DNA from: Halorhabdus amylolytica
GTDB taxonomy: Archaea; Halobacteriota; Halobacteria; Halobacteriales; Haloarculaceae
Direction of reading: 5' to 3'
NCBI RefSeq assembly: GCF_004944975.1
Contig: NZ_SPQG01000003.1
Span: 1-47,987 of the forward strand
DNA: 47,987 nt
This document shows, one piece after another, positions 15,708 to 22,840 of the stretch. Made by a program: the position numbers and the translations under genes. A model generated the notes under the pieces. The model worked only from the letters and a program-made list of their open reading frames with translations, did no database searches and had not been told where the DNA came from. The first letter of the stretch is position 1, and each line of letters begins with the position of its first letter.

Positions 15708-15789
15708 ATACGGATTATTGTCGTGATGTACCGGTATCCGTCGACCCCCGGGTCGGCGTCATCCGGGAATAATCTACAATAATCCGTAT
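15708..15789. repeat. 82-bp palindromic (MITE-like) element
   Basis: Perfect 14-bp terminal inverted repeats, ATACGGATTATTGT (15708-15721) and ACAATAATCCGTAT (15776-15789). The interior is itself an imperfect palindrome (CCGG....CGACCC against GGGTCGG....CCGG), so the whole unit can fold into one long hairpin. It contains no coding sequence. Its edges coincide with the broken ends of the relics on both sides. A small non-autonomous element, or a strong bidirectional terminator-like structure, are both possible. Confidence 0.65.
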
Positions 15790-15802
15790 AACTCCGGACG
15801 CA

Positions 15803-15885
15803 TGGGGCTTTGCGAAGCTTCACGCACAGATTCGCTACAAAGCCGCCGAGAAGGGGTTCCTGTCGAGACGGTGAATCCCGGCTCA
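15803..15885 (+). pseudogene. tnpB relic (frameshifted fragment)
   Basis: One frame reads WGFAKLHAQIRYKAAEKG. After a one-base shift at about 15855 it continues VPVETVNPGS. This matches the conserved TnpB stretch between RuvC-II and the zinc finger, where a Trp-containing helix, YKAxxxG and VxPxNTS precede the CxxCG motif. The zinc finger itself is gone. It is a short, decayed fragment on the plus strand, opposite to the intact tnpB, so it marks a third element. Confidence 0.6.
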
Positions 15886-15932
15886 ATCCAGGTGCCGAAA
15901 CCATCTTGCGATCCGTCGGAAAGATAACGCTC

Positions 15933-15938
15933 TTAAAC
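15933..15938 (+). promoter_or_regulatory. TATA-like box of tRNA-Gln
   Basis: TTAAAC in a GC-rich surround, 23-28 nt before the mature 5' end of the tRNA at 15962, as expected for an archaeal tRNA promoter. Confidence 0.5.
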
Positions 15939-15961
15939 ACTGATCGACAACTCTTCTGTGC

Positions 15962-16065
15962 AGTCCCGTGGTGTAGTGGCCAATCATAGAGGCCTTTGGA
16001 CGAGATCTGATACGTCAGATTCCGGAAGAAAGCCTCTGACGGCGGTTCGAATCCGCCCGGGACTA
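15962..16065 (+). tRNA. tRNA-Gln(UUG) with a 31-nt intron
   Basis: The acceptor stem AGTCCCG (15962-15968) pairs with CGGGACT (16058-16064), with discriminator A at 16065. The T arm is GGCGGTTCGAATCCGCC. The anticodon stem GAGGC (15989-15993) pairs with GCCTC (16032-16036); the loop reads CTTTGG then A after removal of an intron at 16000-16030. The anticodon TTG is at 15996-15998. The intron is in the usual archaeal place (37/38) and carries a hairpin ATCTGA-TACG-TCAGAT, suited to a bulge-helix-bulge for the splicing endonuclease. The mature length is 73 nt without CCA. A 31-nt tRNA-Gln intron is also known in Haloferax volcanii. Confidence 0.95.
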
Positions 16066-16274
16066 TATTTCAGTATTGTTTCAATCGGAATAAACTGGAT
16101 AGAGGCTTGCCGTCACGGTCCGGACTGAAGCCCCATCACAGAGCAATCCTTCACCCGAGCGGGTCGCCATAGCATGATGTATCTGAACGGACAAGGACGG
16201 ACCAGGACGTTAGAGTCGGGTGAATCGACTTACGCGACCGAACGGGAGCGGTACACACGGTCGAACGTTGGCGT

Positions 16275-16646
16275 TTAGTCGGCCATCACGTCGACGTCAC
16301 TCCAGGGTCGGAGCCAGGCCGTCGTCATCTGTCGGTAGGTATCCCAGAAATCCGTCCAGAGTTCGACTTCTGGCGTCTCTCTCGGCGGAGTTCCGTACGT
16401 ACCACGGGAACTACTCGCCGAGATGGGCGACGGCAAACGTGACTCCTCCAGCGACCGCGTCGGCCGGACAGACACCGCGTGACCACACTCTGGACACTGG
16501 TACCAGACCGACCGCGAACCGCGCCGCTCGTGGAGGACCCAGTCGCCCTCGACGTGGCTGTCGTGACCGCAGTTGGCACAGAACAACACGGACTTCCGTC
16601 TCGGCGATCCGCAGTTGCTGTCCGATACCGTACTAGAGGGGGCCAT
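16275..16646 (-). CDS. Small zinc-ribbon protein, haloarchaeal family
   Basis: A 123-aa protein with one C4 zinc ribbon: CANC (about 23-26) and CPEC (about 51-54), separated by an aromatic/charged strand region (GDWVLHERRGSRSVWYQ). The C-terminal third (ELWTDFWDTYRQMTTAWLRPW) is Trp-rich and probably helical. Small zinc-ribbon proteins like this are common in haloarchaea and mostly uncharacterised. Two AT-rich boxes upstream on the minus strand (TTTATACTAA at about 16683-16692 and TTTTTATC at 16672-16679) mark its promoter region. No operon partner. Function is unknown. Confidence 0.75.
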   Translation of the reverse strand: MAPSSTVSDSNCGSPRRKSVLFCANCGHDSHVEGDWVLHERRGSRSVWYQCPECGHAVSVRPTRSLEESRLPSPISASSSRGTYGTPPRETPEVELWTDFWDTYRQMTTAWLRPWSDVDVMAD

Positions 16647-16757
16647 CTTCTTCTGACAGTTGGTGACTGACGGATAAAAAGGTTAGTATAAATTATTTAT
16701 TTTTCCAAACGGCGGAAAGAAGGACTTTGAAAGGATATTACCGACAGTACTGCTTCA

Positions 16758-17738
16758 TTAATATTTATCTACTGTCACGACTTCGCCCCGCTCGGCACTC
16801 TCATAGAGGGCATCGATAACGGCCATGTTCCGGAGAGACTCCACGTCGTCGATCCGGGGGCGTTCTCCAGCTTCGACGGCGTCGGCGAAGTGTTCGACTT
16901 CCCGCTGGTACGGGTCGACCGGATCGAACTCCTCGGTCGTCCGTCGGCCGTCGACCTCGTACTCGATGGAGACAGTCTGGTCGGGAGCGGCTCCGAAGAC
17001 GTTCTCTGCTTCGAGCCACCCGTCAACGGCCTCGACCCGATAAGCCTCGGCCTCGGGAGTATCGAACCCGGAGTGGATCCGTGCCGTCGCGCCCGACTCG
17101 AACTCCAGAACGCCGGTCAATTGCGTGTCGACGCCGCTGTCACGGGTGTCGGCACTCCGGGCGTACACCCGCTCGGGTTCGCCGAGGAACAACCGCATCG
17201 CGCTGACCGTATAACAACCGAGATCCATCAGGGAACCGCCGGCGAGGTCGGGATCGAGGCGGATATCTTCGAGGTCGTCGAGCCGGAAGGTAAACGCCGA
17301 AGAGCCCGTACGGACCTCCCCGAGTTCTTCGTCGACGACTTCGGCTGCCCGTTCCGTCCGTGGGTGGAAGCGGTACATGAACGCTTCCATCAGCGTCACG
17401 TCCCTCTCGGCACAGTATTCGAACATCTCACGGGCCTCGTCAGCGTCGACTGCGATCGGTTTCTCACAGAGGATGTCCAACCCGGCGTCGGCTATCCGTT
17501 TCGTCCACTCGGCATGGAGACCGTTCGGGAGGGGATTGTAGACGGCGTCGATCGGAGCCTCCTCGAACATGGCCTCGTAACTACCGTAGGCGTTGGGGAT
17601 GTCGAGTTCGCCCGCGACGTTCGCGGCGCGATCGCCGTCCCGTGAGGCGATTGCCGTTACTTCGTGGGAACTCCGTTCGATCGCCGGCACGAGCGCGTTG
17701 CGGGCGATGTCGGCCGTGCTGATAATGCCAAATCGCAT
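16758..17738 (-). CDS. Gfo/Idh/MocA-family sugar dehydrogenase (D-xylose dehydrogenase-like)
   Basis: A 326-aa NAD(P)-dependent oxidoreductase with an N-terminal Rossmann domain (FGIISTADIAR at 3-13) and the family signature EKPIA at 92-96, whose Lys93 is near the active site. The C-terminal alpha/beta domain contains GGSLMDLGCYTVSAMRLFLG, which resembles the substrate-binding region. It is similar in layout to haloarchaeal D-xylose 1-dehydrogenases and other glucose-fructose-oxidoreductase relatives, and the sugar genes elsewhere in the window fit, but the substrate is not proven. Its start overlaps no neighbour, and the gene stands alone between a zinc-ribbon gene and an acetyltransferase. 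Confidence 0.88.
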   Translation of the reverse strand: MRFGIISTADIARNALVPAIERSSHEVTAIASRDGDRAANVAGELDIPNAYGSYEAMFEEAPIDAVYNPLPNGLHAEWTKRIADAGLDILCEKPIAVDADEAREMFEYCAERDVTLMEAFMYRFHPRTERAAEVVDEELGEVRTGSSAFTFRLDDLEDIRLDPDLAGGSLMDLGCYTVSAMRLFLGEPERVYARSADTRDSGVDTQLTGVLEFESGATARIHSGFDTPEAEAYRVEAVDGWLEAENVFGAAPDQTVSIEYEVDGRRTTEEFDPVDPYQREVEHFADAVEAGERPRIDDVESLRNMAVIDALYESAERGEVVTVDKY

Positions 17739-17918
17739 GCATTCAACTGCGTCCGGTTCCCTCTTGAAAACCCGGGTTCACCGGCCGTCGGGTGAGGACT
17801 TCATCTTCATCCTGGATGTGACGACGAAACGAACGAAAGGTCGGGTGAAAATGGGCCCAACGAGCGAACGCGAGTCGACGAACCGACGACCGACGAGCCG
17901 GCGGGCACGAGTGCCCGA

Positions 17919-18674
17919 TCAGAGGTATGCGGCGTCCCACCGGGTCGGTTTGCGCCGGTTCCCGCAGTCAGTGCATTCGATACGACCCATTGCATCCATC
18001 GCGTTGGCGAGCTGTCCGCAGTTGTCACAGTAGTACCCGTAGCGGTTCTCCCGGTCGGGATCGGTGTAGACGATGTGGAACGGGGCCTCCGATCCGCCTT
18101 CGGATTCGTCGTGGTCGACGTAGACAGTCTGTTCGCCGGATTCGAGCGGTTCCAGACCGGTAGGCTCGGCGACGTAACGATACTCGACGTGCGTGCGACC
18201 GCCGATCTCGATCTCGGTCCGGCCGACGCGTTCGAAGCCCTGTGACTCGAAGAAGTCGGTGCCGTCCTGATTGTTCGCGAGGACCCGTCCCTGGACCGTC
18301 GTCGCACCCGATTCACGGAGGCGATCGATCGTCTCCTCGAACAGTGCCGTCCCGATCCCCTCGCCGCGGTATTCGGGGTCGATGTGCAACCAAAGCAGGA
18401 GGGCGTCCCGACCTTCGTCCGCCTCGTCGGTAACCCACGGCCGGTCGGCCGTCAGCGTGCTCTCGGAGAACCCGACAATCTGTCCGTCGGATTCGGCGAC
18501 CAGTAGTTTTCGATCGGCAGACCCAAGACTGCTGTCGAGCGGTTCCTCCCCGTACCACTCCTCGACCCCACTGGTGATCGTCTGCGGACTCAGCGAGTAC
18601 GACGACTGGAGGGACCGCCTGGCAACGTCCCGGATCGCCGGTTTGTCACTCAGTGTCGCGGTTCGTATCTCCAT
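17919..18674 (-). CDS. GNAT acetyltransferase fused to a C-terminal zinc-ribbon domain
   Basis: A 251-aa protein. Residues 1 to about 165 form a GNAT fold, with the acetyl-CoA motif in PEYRGEGIGTALFEE and the later FFESQGFERVGR. Residues about 175-250 form a separate domain ending in a C4 ribbon, YYCDNCGQ...CTDCGNRRKPTRWDAAYL, seen in other haloarchaeal acetyltransferases. The acetyl acceptor is unknown; a protein or small amine are both possible. The ATG at 18674 fits a TTAAG box about 25 nt upstream (leaderless); an ATG three codons earlier (18683) is the alternative. Confidence 0.85.
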   Translation of the reverse strand: MEIRTATLSDKPAIRDVARRSLQSSYSLSPQTITSGVEEWYGEEPLDSSLGSADRKLLVAESDGQIVGFSESTLTADRPWVTDEADEGRDALLLWLHIDPEYRGEGIGTALFEETIDRLRESGATTVQGRVLANNQDGTDFFESQGFERVGRTEIEIGGRTHVEYRYVAEPTGLEPLESGEQTVYVDHDESEGGSEAPFHIVYTDPDRENRYGYYCDNCGQLANAMDAMGRIECTDCGNRRKPTRWDAAYL

Positions 18675-18900
18675 GGTACCCATTGTGGGATCGGCCCTCT
18701 TAAGCGAACCGGCGCATCGACCCCCGACACGCAGCGGCCATCGTGGTTGCGACGGCGTCGTGATGGAAGTGCTGATCAGTGACGGAGGCACGGTGGCTCT
18801 CGGAGGGGTTAGCCGGGTTTGGCGGCTCCTGTCGGTGTCGTAACGCTAAAGAGCCGAACCCACCATTTATTAGCCAAGATGAGTACTACGCGAAGCCGCC

Positions 18901-18908
18901 GGAGGTGG
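18901..18908 (+). promoter_or_regulatory. Shine-Dalgarno site for the HD-domain gene
   Basis: GGAGGTGG lies 4 nt before the GTG at 18913. It decides the start of the gene, because no ATG in frame is nearby. Most other genes in the window look leaderless, so this one is likely to have a short leader. Confidence 0.6.
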
Positions 18909-18912
18909 TTCT

Positions 18913-19605
18913 GTGGGTGTTGAGATCCGGGAGTCACCCGTCTCGGACGACGATGTCGAGGAGATGAAGCGGTTCGTCCACGACTATCTCGAAGCAAGCG
19001 TCGAGAACGAACAGGCGGGCGGTCGGATGCGGTGGTACCCCTGGCATTCCGCGGAGTACCGGTACAACCACATCCTCAATGTGGTCGAGCTGGCGGCCGA
19101 TATCGCGCGCACGGAGGGCGCAGACTTGCAGGTCACCCGCGTCGCAGCCCTCTTTCACGATATCGCGAAACTCGAGGCCGAACAGGACGAACACGCCGAG
19201 GCGGGAGCCCGCATCGCCAAGGAGTTCCTGACGACCCACGGGGACTATCCGGAATCCTTCGTCGAACAGGTCGTCGAGGCCATCCGCGAGCACTCCTATC
19301 AGGGCGACTTAACGGACCTGCCCCTGGAGACTCGCTGTCTCATCGAGGCGGACGTCCTCGACAAGGTCGGCGCCAATGGCGTCGCCCTCCTGTTGTTACG
19401 GATGGGATACGAATCCCGCGACCACACGGACGCCGCCGAGATGGTCGAACGGGTCGTCGAGCGCGGCGAGGACGCCCGCGAACGCATCGAGAGTGACGCC
19501 GCCGAGAGTCACCTCCACCGTCGGCTCAAGCGGGTCCGCTGGTTCAAAGAGTGGCTGGAGAGCGAAGTCGCCGCCATCGAACCCGGCGCGGATCCGGAAG
19601 AGTGA
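18913..19605 (+). CDS. HD-domain phosphohydrolase
   Basis: A 230-aa soluble protein. HD residues are present: His53 (in YNHILNVVEL), the His82-Asp83 doublet in LFHDIAK, and an Asp in EADVLDK (147/150). Such proteins hydrolyse phosphate esters or nucleotides; specific substrate unknown. The start is a GTG at 18913 preceded at good spacing by GGAGGTGG (18901-18908), a clear Shine-Dalgarno sequence of the kind less usual here, and TTTATT at about 18866 marks the promoter. The acidic C-terminal tail EPGADPEE is typical of halophile proteins. It converges on the LysE-type gene. Confidence 0.88.
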   Translation: MGVEIRESPVSDDDVEEMKRFVHDYLEASVENEQAGGRMRWYPWHSAEYRYNHILNVVELAADIARTEGADLQVTRVAALFHDIAKLEAEQDEHAEAGARIAKEFLTTHGDYPESFVEQVVEAIREHSYQGDLTDLPLETRCLIEADVLDKVGANGVALLLLRMGYESRDHTDAAEMVERVVERGEDARERIESDAAESHLHRRLKRVRWFKEWLESEVAAIEPGADPEE

Positions 19606-19623
19606 GTCGGGCGGCCCGGATCG

Positions 19624-20322
19624 TCACAATATGTCGAACGTGGCGAGGGCGTCCGACAGGAAGAGCACGCCGAAAGCCGCAAGGAAGACTGCGCTGAGCG
19701 CCGCCACGACGGGCGCGAAGCGATCGATTCGACGGCCAGCCCCGACGAGCGTCGCCGGGAAGCCGACGATCCAGAGGACGATGCCGCCGAACAGCCCGAC
19801 GATCAGTGCGGGGTCCCCGGTGTGGACGACCAGCACACCCGCGAGCGTGTCGCCGACGTAAGGAGTATGTGAGAAGACGTCGACAGTGCCGGGCGTCAAC
19901 AGCCCGACACCGACGGTCACCCAGAAGACGATCTGATACGGGTTGGTGAGTGCCAGCAGGAACGCTCGCCTGAAGCCGCGTGCGTCCGAACCGGGTGCCC
20001 CGTCGTCGAAGTCGGTGAAGGTTTGGTCGAGTTCCCGGACGGCGTCGACGGCGAAGTAAAGCATCAGGAGGCCACCGACGGCGACCATCGCACCCTGCAG
20101 ATAGGTTACCTCGCGGACGATCGAAACGACCCCTAGCGCGGCCAGCGCGAAGAACGTCGCGTCGGCAACCATGGCGCCACAGCCGGCGATGACGCCTGGC
20201 CGGAACCCACGGACGACACTCTCCTCGGCGATGACTGCGTTCATCGGACCCGGCGGGGCCGCAAGCGCCAGTCCGAAGACCATCCCGGCCAGCCCGGTCG
20301 CGACGGTTTCTGGGACTGCCAT
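19624..20322 (-). CDS. LysE-family exporter
   Basis: A 232-aa integral membrane protein with about six hydrophobic segments. The N-terminal GLALAAPPGPMNAVIAEES matches the LysE/RhtB signature (PGP near the first helix), and ALTNPYQIVFWVTVG the second conserved segment (NP). The family exports amino acids or related small compounds. The ATG at 20322 is preferred over the preceding GTG codon. It is a minus-strand gene upstream of which lies the PAC2 gene 97 nt away, so they may share a transcript. The actual substrate is not evident. Confidence 0.9.
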   Translation of the reverse strand: MAVPETVATGLAGMVFGLALAAPPGPMNAVIAEESVVRGFRPGVIAGCGAMVADATFFALAALGVVSIVREVTYLQGAMVAVGGLLMLYFAVDAVRELDQTFTDFDDGAPGSDARGFRRAFLLALTNPYQIVFWVTVGVGLLTPGTVDVFSHTPYVGDTLAGVLVVHTGDPALIVGLFGGIVLWIVGFPATLVGAGRRIDRFAPVVAALSAVFLAAFGVLFLSDALATFDIL

Positions 20323-20419
20323 CACCCGACAGTAGTCCGGATTCGCCGAAAAGGGTATCGAGTTGTGGCACCATCCCAGTCTGTCGATCGCTCGATTCTG
20401 CTCGGAGGAGGCGTCCTCG

Positions 20420-21154
20420 CTACTGGTACATCCCGACCGGTTCGGCCTTCGAACTCTCCTCGCTGGCCTGTTGCATCTGCCGGGCGAGTTTCTTCCTGGC
20501 CGTCCGGATCTCCTCGGCCTGTTCGAGAAGCGTCTCGGTCTCGACGTCGATCCCGGCGATCCGTTCGATCCCTTCCTCGAGAAGGATTCTCGCGGCCGCG
20601 GGATCGGGGAACTGCGAGGAGGCCTCGACGATCAAACCCAGACCGTCCAGGTCGCGACGGCTGGCTTCGTACATGAGCGCACCGGTCGGCCCGCTGATCG
20701 CCCCACGCTCGACCGGCGGGGGGACATCGTGGATCGACAGGAGTTCCGCCGCTTCGCCTGTCCCAACGCCGTACAGTGCCCGTTCCCCATCCGGGTCGGT
20801 CGGGATTCCGCTGAGGTAGAGGGGCAACGCGCTGACCTCCTCGAGCCAGCCGGTCACACAACCGGCGAACTCCCCGGCTGCCTGTGGCGAGACCGGGACG
20901 TCGCTCTGGAGAACCAACAGGTCCCGATCCACGTCGGCGTAGATCCGCACGGCACCGGTGATCGCTCTGTCGTCCTCGTGATAGACGGCGACCTCCGGCA
21001 GCCCATCGCAGTGACAGGTCGCGTAGTGGGCCATGTCGAAGGTCTCGATGATATGATCGGCGGCGATCTTCCCGACGAGGCCGATGCCGGGGAACCCCTC
21101 GACGAGGACCGGTTCATCGAGATCGAGGTCATCGTGGACGGCGACGTGTGCCAT
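20420..21154 (-). CDS. PAC2-family (proteasome assembly chaperone-like) protein
   Basis: A 244-aa protein beginning MAHVAVHDDLDLDEPVLVEG, with the PAC2 signature EGFPGIGLVGKIAADHII (about 19-36). The fold resembles nucleoside phosphorylase-like subunits found in eukaryotic proteasome assembly chaperone 2 and in archaeal homologs that bind the proteasome. The C-terminal about 40 residues (ETETLLEQAEEIRTARKKLA) are predicted coiled coil. It diverges from the RNA methyltransferase gene, with 149 bp between starts. Whether it acts on the proteasome in haloarchaea is not shown by sequence. Confidence 0.85.
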   Translation of the reverse strand: MAHVAVHDDLDLDEPVLVEGFPGIGLVGKIAADHIIETFDMAHYATCHCDGLPEVAVYHEDDRAITGAVRIYADVDRDLLVLQSDVPVSPQAAGEFAGCVTGWLEEVSALPLYLSGIPTDPDGERALYGVGTGEAAELLSIHDVPPPVERGAISGPTGALMYEASRRDLDGLGLIVEASSQFPDPAAARILLEEGIERIAGIDVETETLLEQAEEIRTARKKLARQMQQASEESSKAEPVGMYQ

Positions 21155-21303
21155 GCGTGAACATGGCCTGCTAGAACCAAAAACGTGCCGGGCGGGCCCA
21201 CCATCCCGACGGTATTCACAATCATCCGTTCGGACCAGTTTGCCCCCGGCCATCCGATCGCCCGTTCGAAACCGTCAAACCGGATCCATGCCAAGCGCCC
21301 CCG

Positions 21304-22212
21304 ATGGAAGTACTGCGGCGTTACGAGCCCATCGTCGAGGACTTCGAGGCCTTCCGGGCAGCCTGTGAGCGTTCGCTCCCGTCGGTCGTCAGGGTGAACA
21401 CGCTGAAGACGACGGTCGAACGGGCGCGGGAAGCACTCGCCGAGGAGGACATCAGCCACGAACCAACAGGCTGGCACGACGGGGTGCTCAAACTCCCGGA
21501 AGGCGATCCCGGATCGAACTGGCCGTACATCCAGGGGTGGCTCCACGGCCAGGAGGAGGTCTCGGCGCTCCCACCGTTAGTGCTCGATCCGCAACCCGGC
21601 GAGCGCGTCTGGGATGCCGCCGCGGCACCGGGGAGCAAGACCACGCAACTCGCCGCGCTGATGGACGACGAAGGCCTGCTCGTGGCGACCGACAACAACC
21701 TCGGGCGGCTCTCGGCGCTCCGATCGAACGCCGAGCGCCTGGGCGTGACGAACCTCGCGGTCACCAACGAGGACGCCCGCAATCACTCCCTGAAACCGTT
21801 CGACGGTAAGTCCTACGACCGGGCGCTTGTGGACGTTCCCTGTTCGTGTGAGGGGACGATCCGGAAGAACCCAGACGCTCTCGAACAGTGGACCTTCGAA
21901 CACGTCCAGGGGGTCGCTGGCGTCCAGAAGGGGATCCTCCGGCGGGCGATCGAGGCGACCCGCAAGGGTGGGACGGTCGTCTACTCGACGTGTACGTTCG
22001 CACCAGAGGAGAACGAGGCCGTCCTGGACTCCGCGCTGGAGAAGCACCCCTGCCGGCTGGTTGAGGTGGAACTGCCGCTGCAATCCCGTCCCGGCGTCAC
22101 GGAGTGGGAGGACGAATCATTCGATCCGAACGTCCGGAAGGCCCGGCGGATCTACCCACACTTCAACGACACCGGCGGGTTCTTCGTTGCGAAACTGGAG
22201 GTAACTGAATGA
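21304..22212 (+). CDS. RNA cytosine-C5 methyltransferase, NOL1/NOP2/Sun family
   Basis: A 302-aa SAM-dependent RNA methyltransferase. The AdoMet loop DAAAAPGSKTTQLAALM (about 103-119) is clear. The two family cysteines are in DVPCSCEGT (about 177-185; motif IV) and YSTCTFAPEENE (about 225-236; motif VI). The N-terminal about 80 residues form the usual ferredoxin-like RNA-binding part. No PUA domain is fused; instead a separate 178-aa partner follows with an ATGA overlap. Target (tRNA or rRNA) cannot be deduced from sequence alone. Confidence 0.93.
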   Translation: MEVLRRYEPIVEDFEAFRAACERSLPSVVRVNTLKTTVERAREALAEEDISHEPTGWHDGVLKLPEGDPGSNWPYIQGWLHGQEEVSALPPLVLDPQPGERVWDAAAAPGSKTTQLAALMDDEGLLVATDNNLGRLSALRSNAERLGVTNLAVTNEDARNHSLKPFDGKSYDRALVDVPCSCEGTIRKNPDALEQWTFEHVQGVAGVQKGILRRAIEATRKGGTVVYSTCTFAPEENEAVLDSALEKHPCRLVEVELPLQSRPGVTEWEDESFDPNVRKARRIYPHFNDTGGFFVAKLEVTE

Positions 22213-22745
22213 CCGACAGTGATCGAGACGGGGACACGAACGCCCCCGAGAACGATAGCGAGCGGTTCGATCGGCTGCCCGAAACCGAAGCGGAACGCGA
22301 GGTCCCGGGACGACCCACTCGCGAAGCCGTCCTCGACTTCTGGGCGGACCGGTTCGGCGTCCCGCCGGAAACGTTCGACGATCACACCTTCTGGGAGCGT
22401 GGCTCGGGCAAGATCTGGGCGTTCTGCGGGGACCTCCCGTCACCGGTCGAGATCGAGGCCCTCGGAATGACGTTCCTGCGGACGCGCCAGGAACACTGGA
22501 AGCCGACCCTGGAGGCCGTCCAACGGTTCGGCGGTCACGCCGAGAAGAACGTGATTCACCTCTCGCGGGATGAGTCGCGCAGGTTTCTCGCCGGCGAGGA
22601 CCAGGAACCCGCGTGGGACGGCGACTGGGGATATCTGATCGTCACGCACAATCTCGCTGGCGAGCGCGAACCGCTTGGAGTCGGGTTGTACGTCTACGAC
22701 GAACTCCGATCACAGGTTCCCAAGGGGCGGCGACGTAACCTCTGA
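22209..22745 (+). CDS. Partner protein of the RNA methyltransferase, PUA-like (DUF7122-type)
   Basis: A 178-aa protein with a disordered acidic N-terminus (1 to about 30). A globular domain follows, with FWADRFGVPPETFDDHTFWERGSGKIW, then PVEIEALGMTFLRTR and KPTLEAVQRFGGHAEKNVIHL. These patterns recall the C-terminal PUA-like domains of RsmF/NSUN methyltransferases and NIP7. Its ATG overlaps the methyltransferase stop (ATGA), so the two are probably translated together and may act as a split enzyme. That role is inference from position and resemblance. Confidence 0.75.
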   Translation: MTDSDRDGDTNAPENDSERFDRLPETEAEREVPGRPTREAVLDFWADRFGVPPETFDDHTFWERGSGKIWAFCGDLPSPVEIEALGMTFLRTRQEHWKPTLEAVQRFGGHAEKNVIHLSRDESRRFLAGEDQEPAWDGDWGYLIVTHNLAGEREPLGVGLYVYDELRSQVPKGRRRNL

Positions 22746-22809
22746 CAGGACCCGCAATTCCAGCGTCACTTCGTCCGAACCCATGTCACTGCTTCAATTA
22801 ATGCGATAA

Positions 22810-22815
22810 TTTATA
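22810..22815 (+). promoter_or_regulatory. TATA box of the surface glycoprotein gene
   Basis: TTTATA in an AT-rich window (ATAATTTATATT), 26-31 nt before the ATG at 22841, which implies a leaderless or very short-leader transcript. Confidence 0.6.
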
Positions 22816-22840
22816 TTCGATGTGAGCGTTCATTCGCAGG

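Noticed and set aside
16174-16278. 34-codon frame MMYLNGQGRTRTLESGESTY after the tRNA
   Set aside because: Short, no promoter or family support, and it runs into the zinc-ribbon gene's 3' end.
18879-18923. 14-codon upstream frame MSTTRSRRRWFCGC overlapping the HD gene start
   Set aside because: Considered as a leader peptide, but the TATA-like box is only 13 nt away, so its ATG is probably not transcribed.
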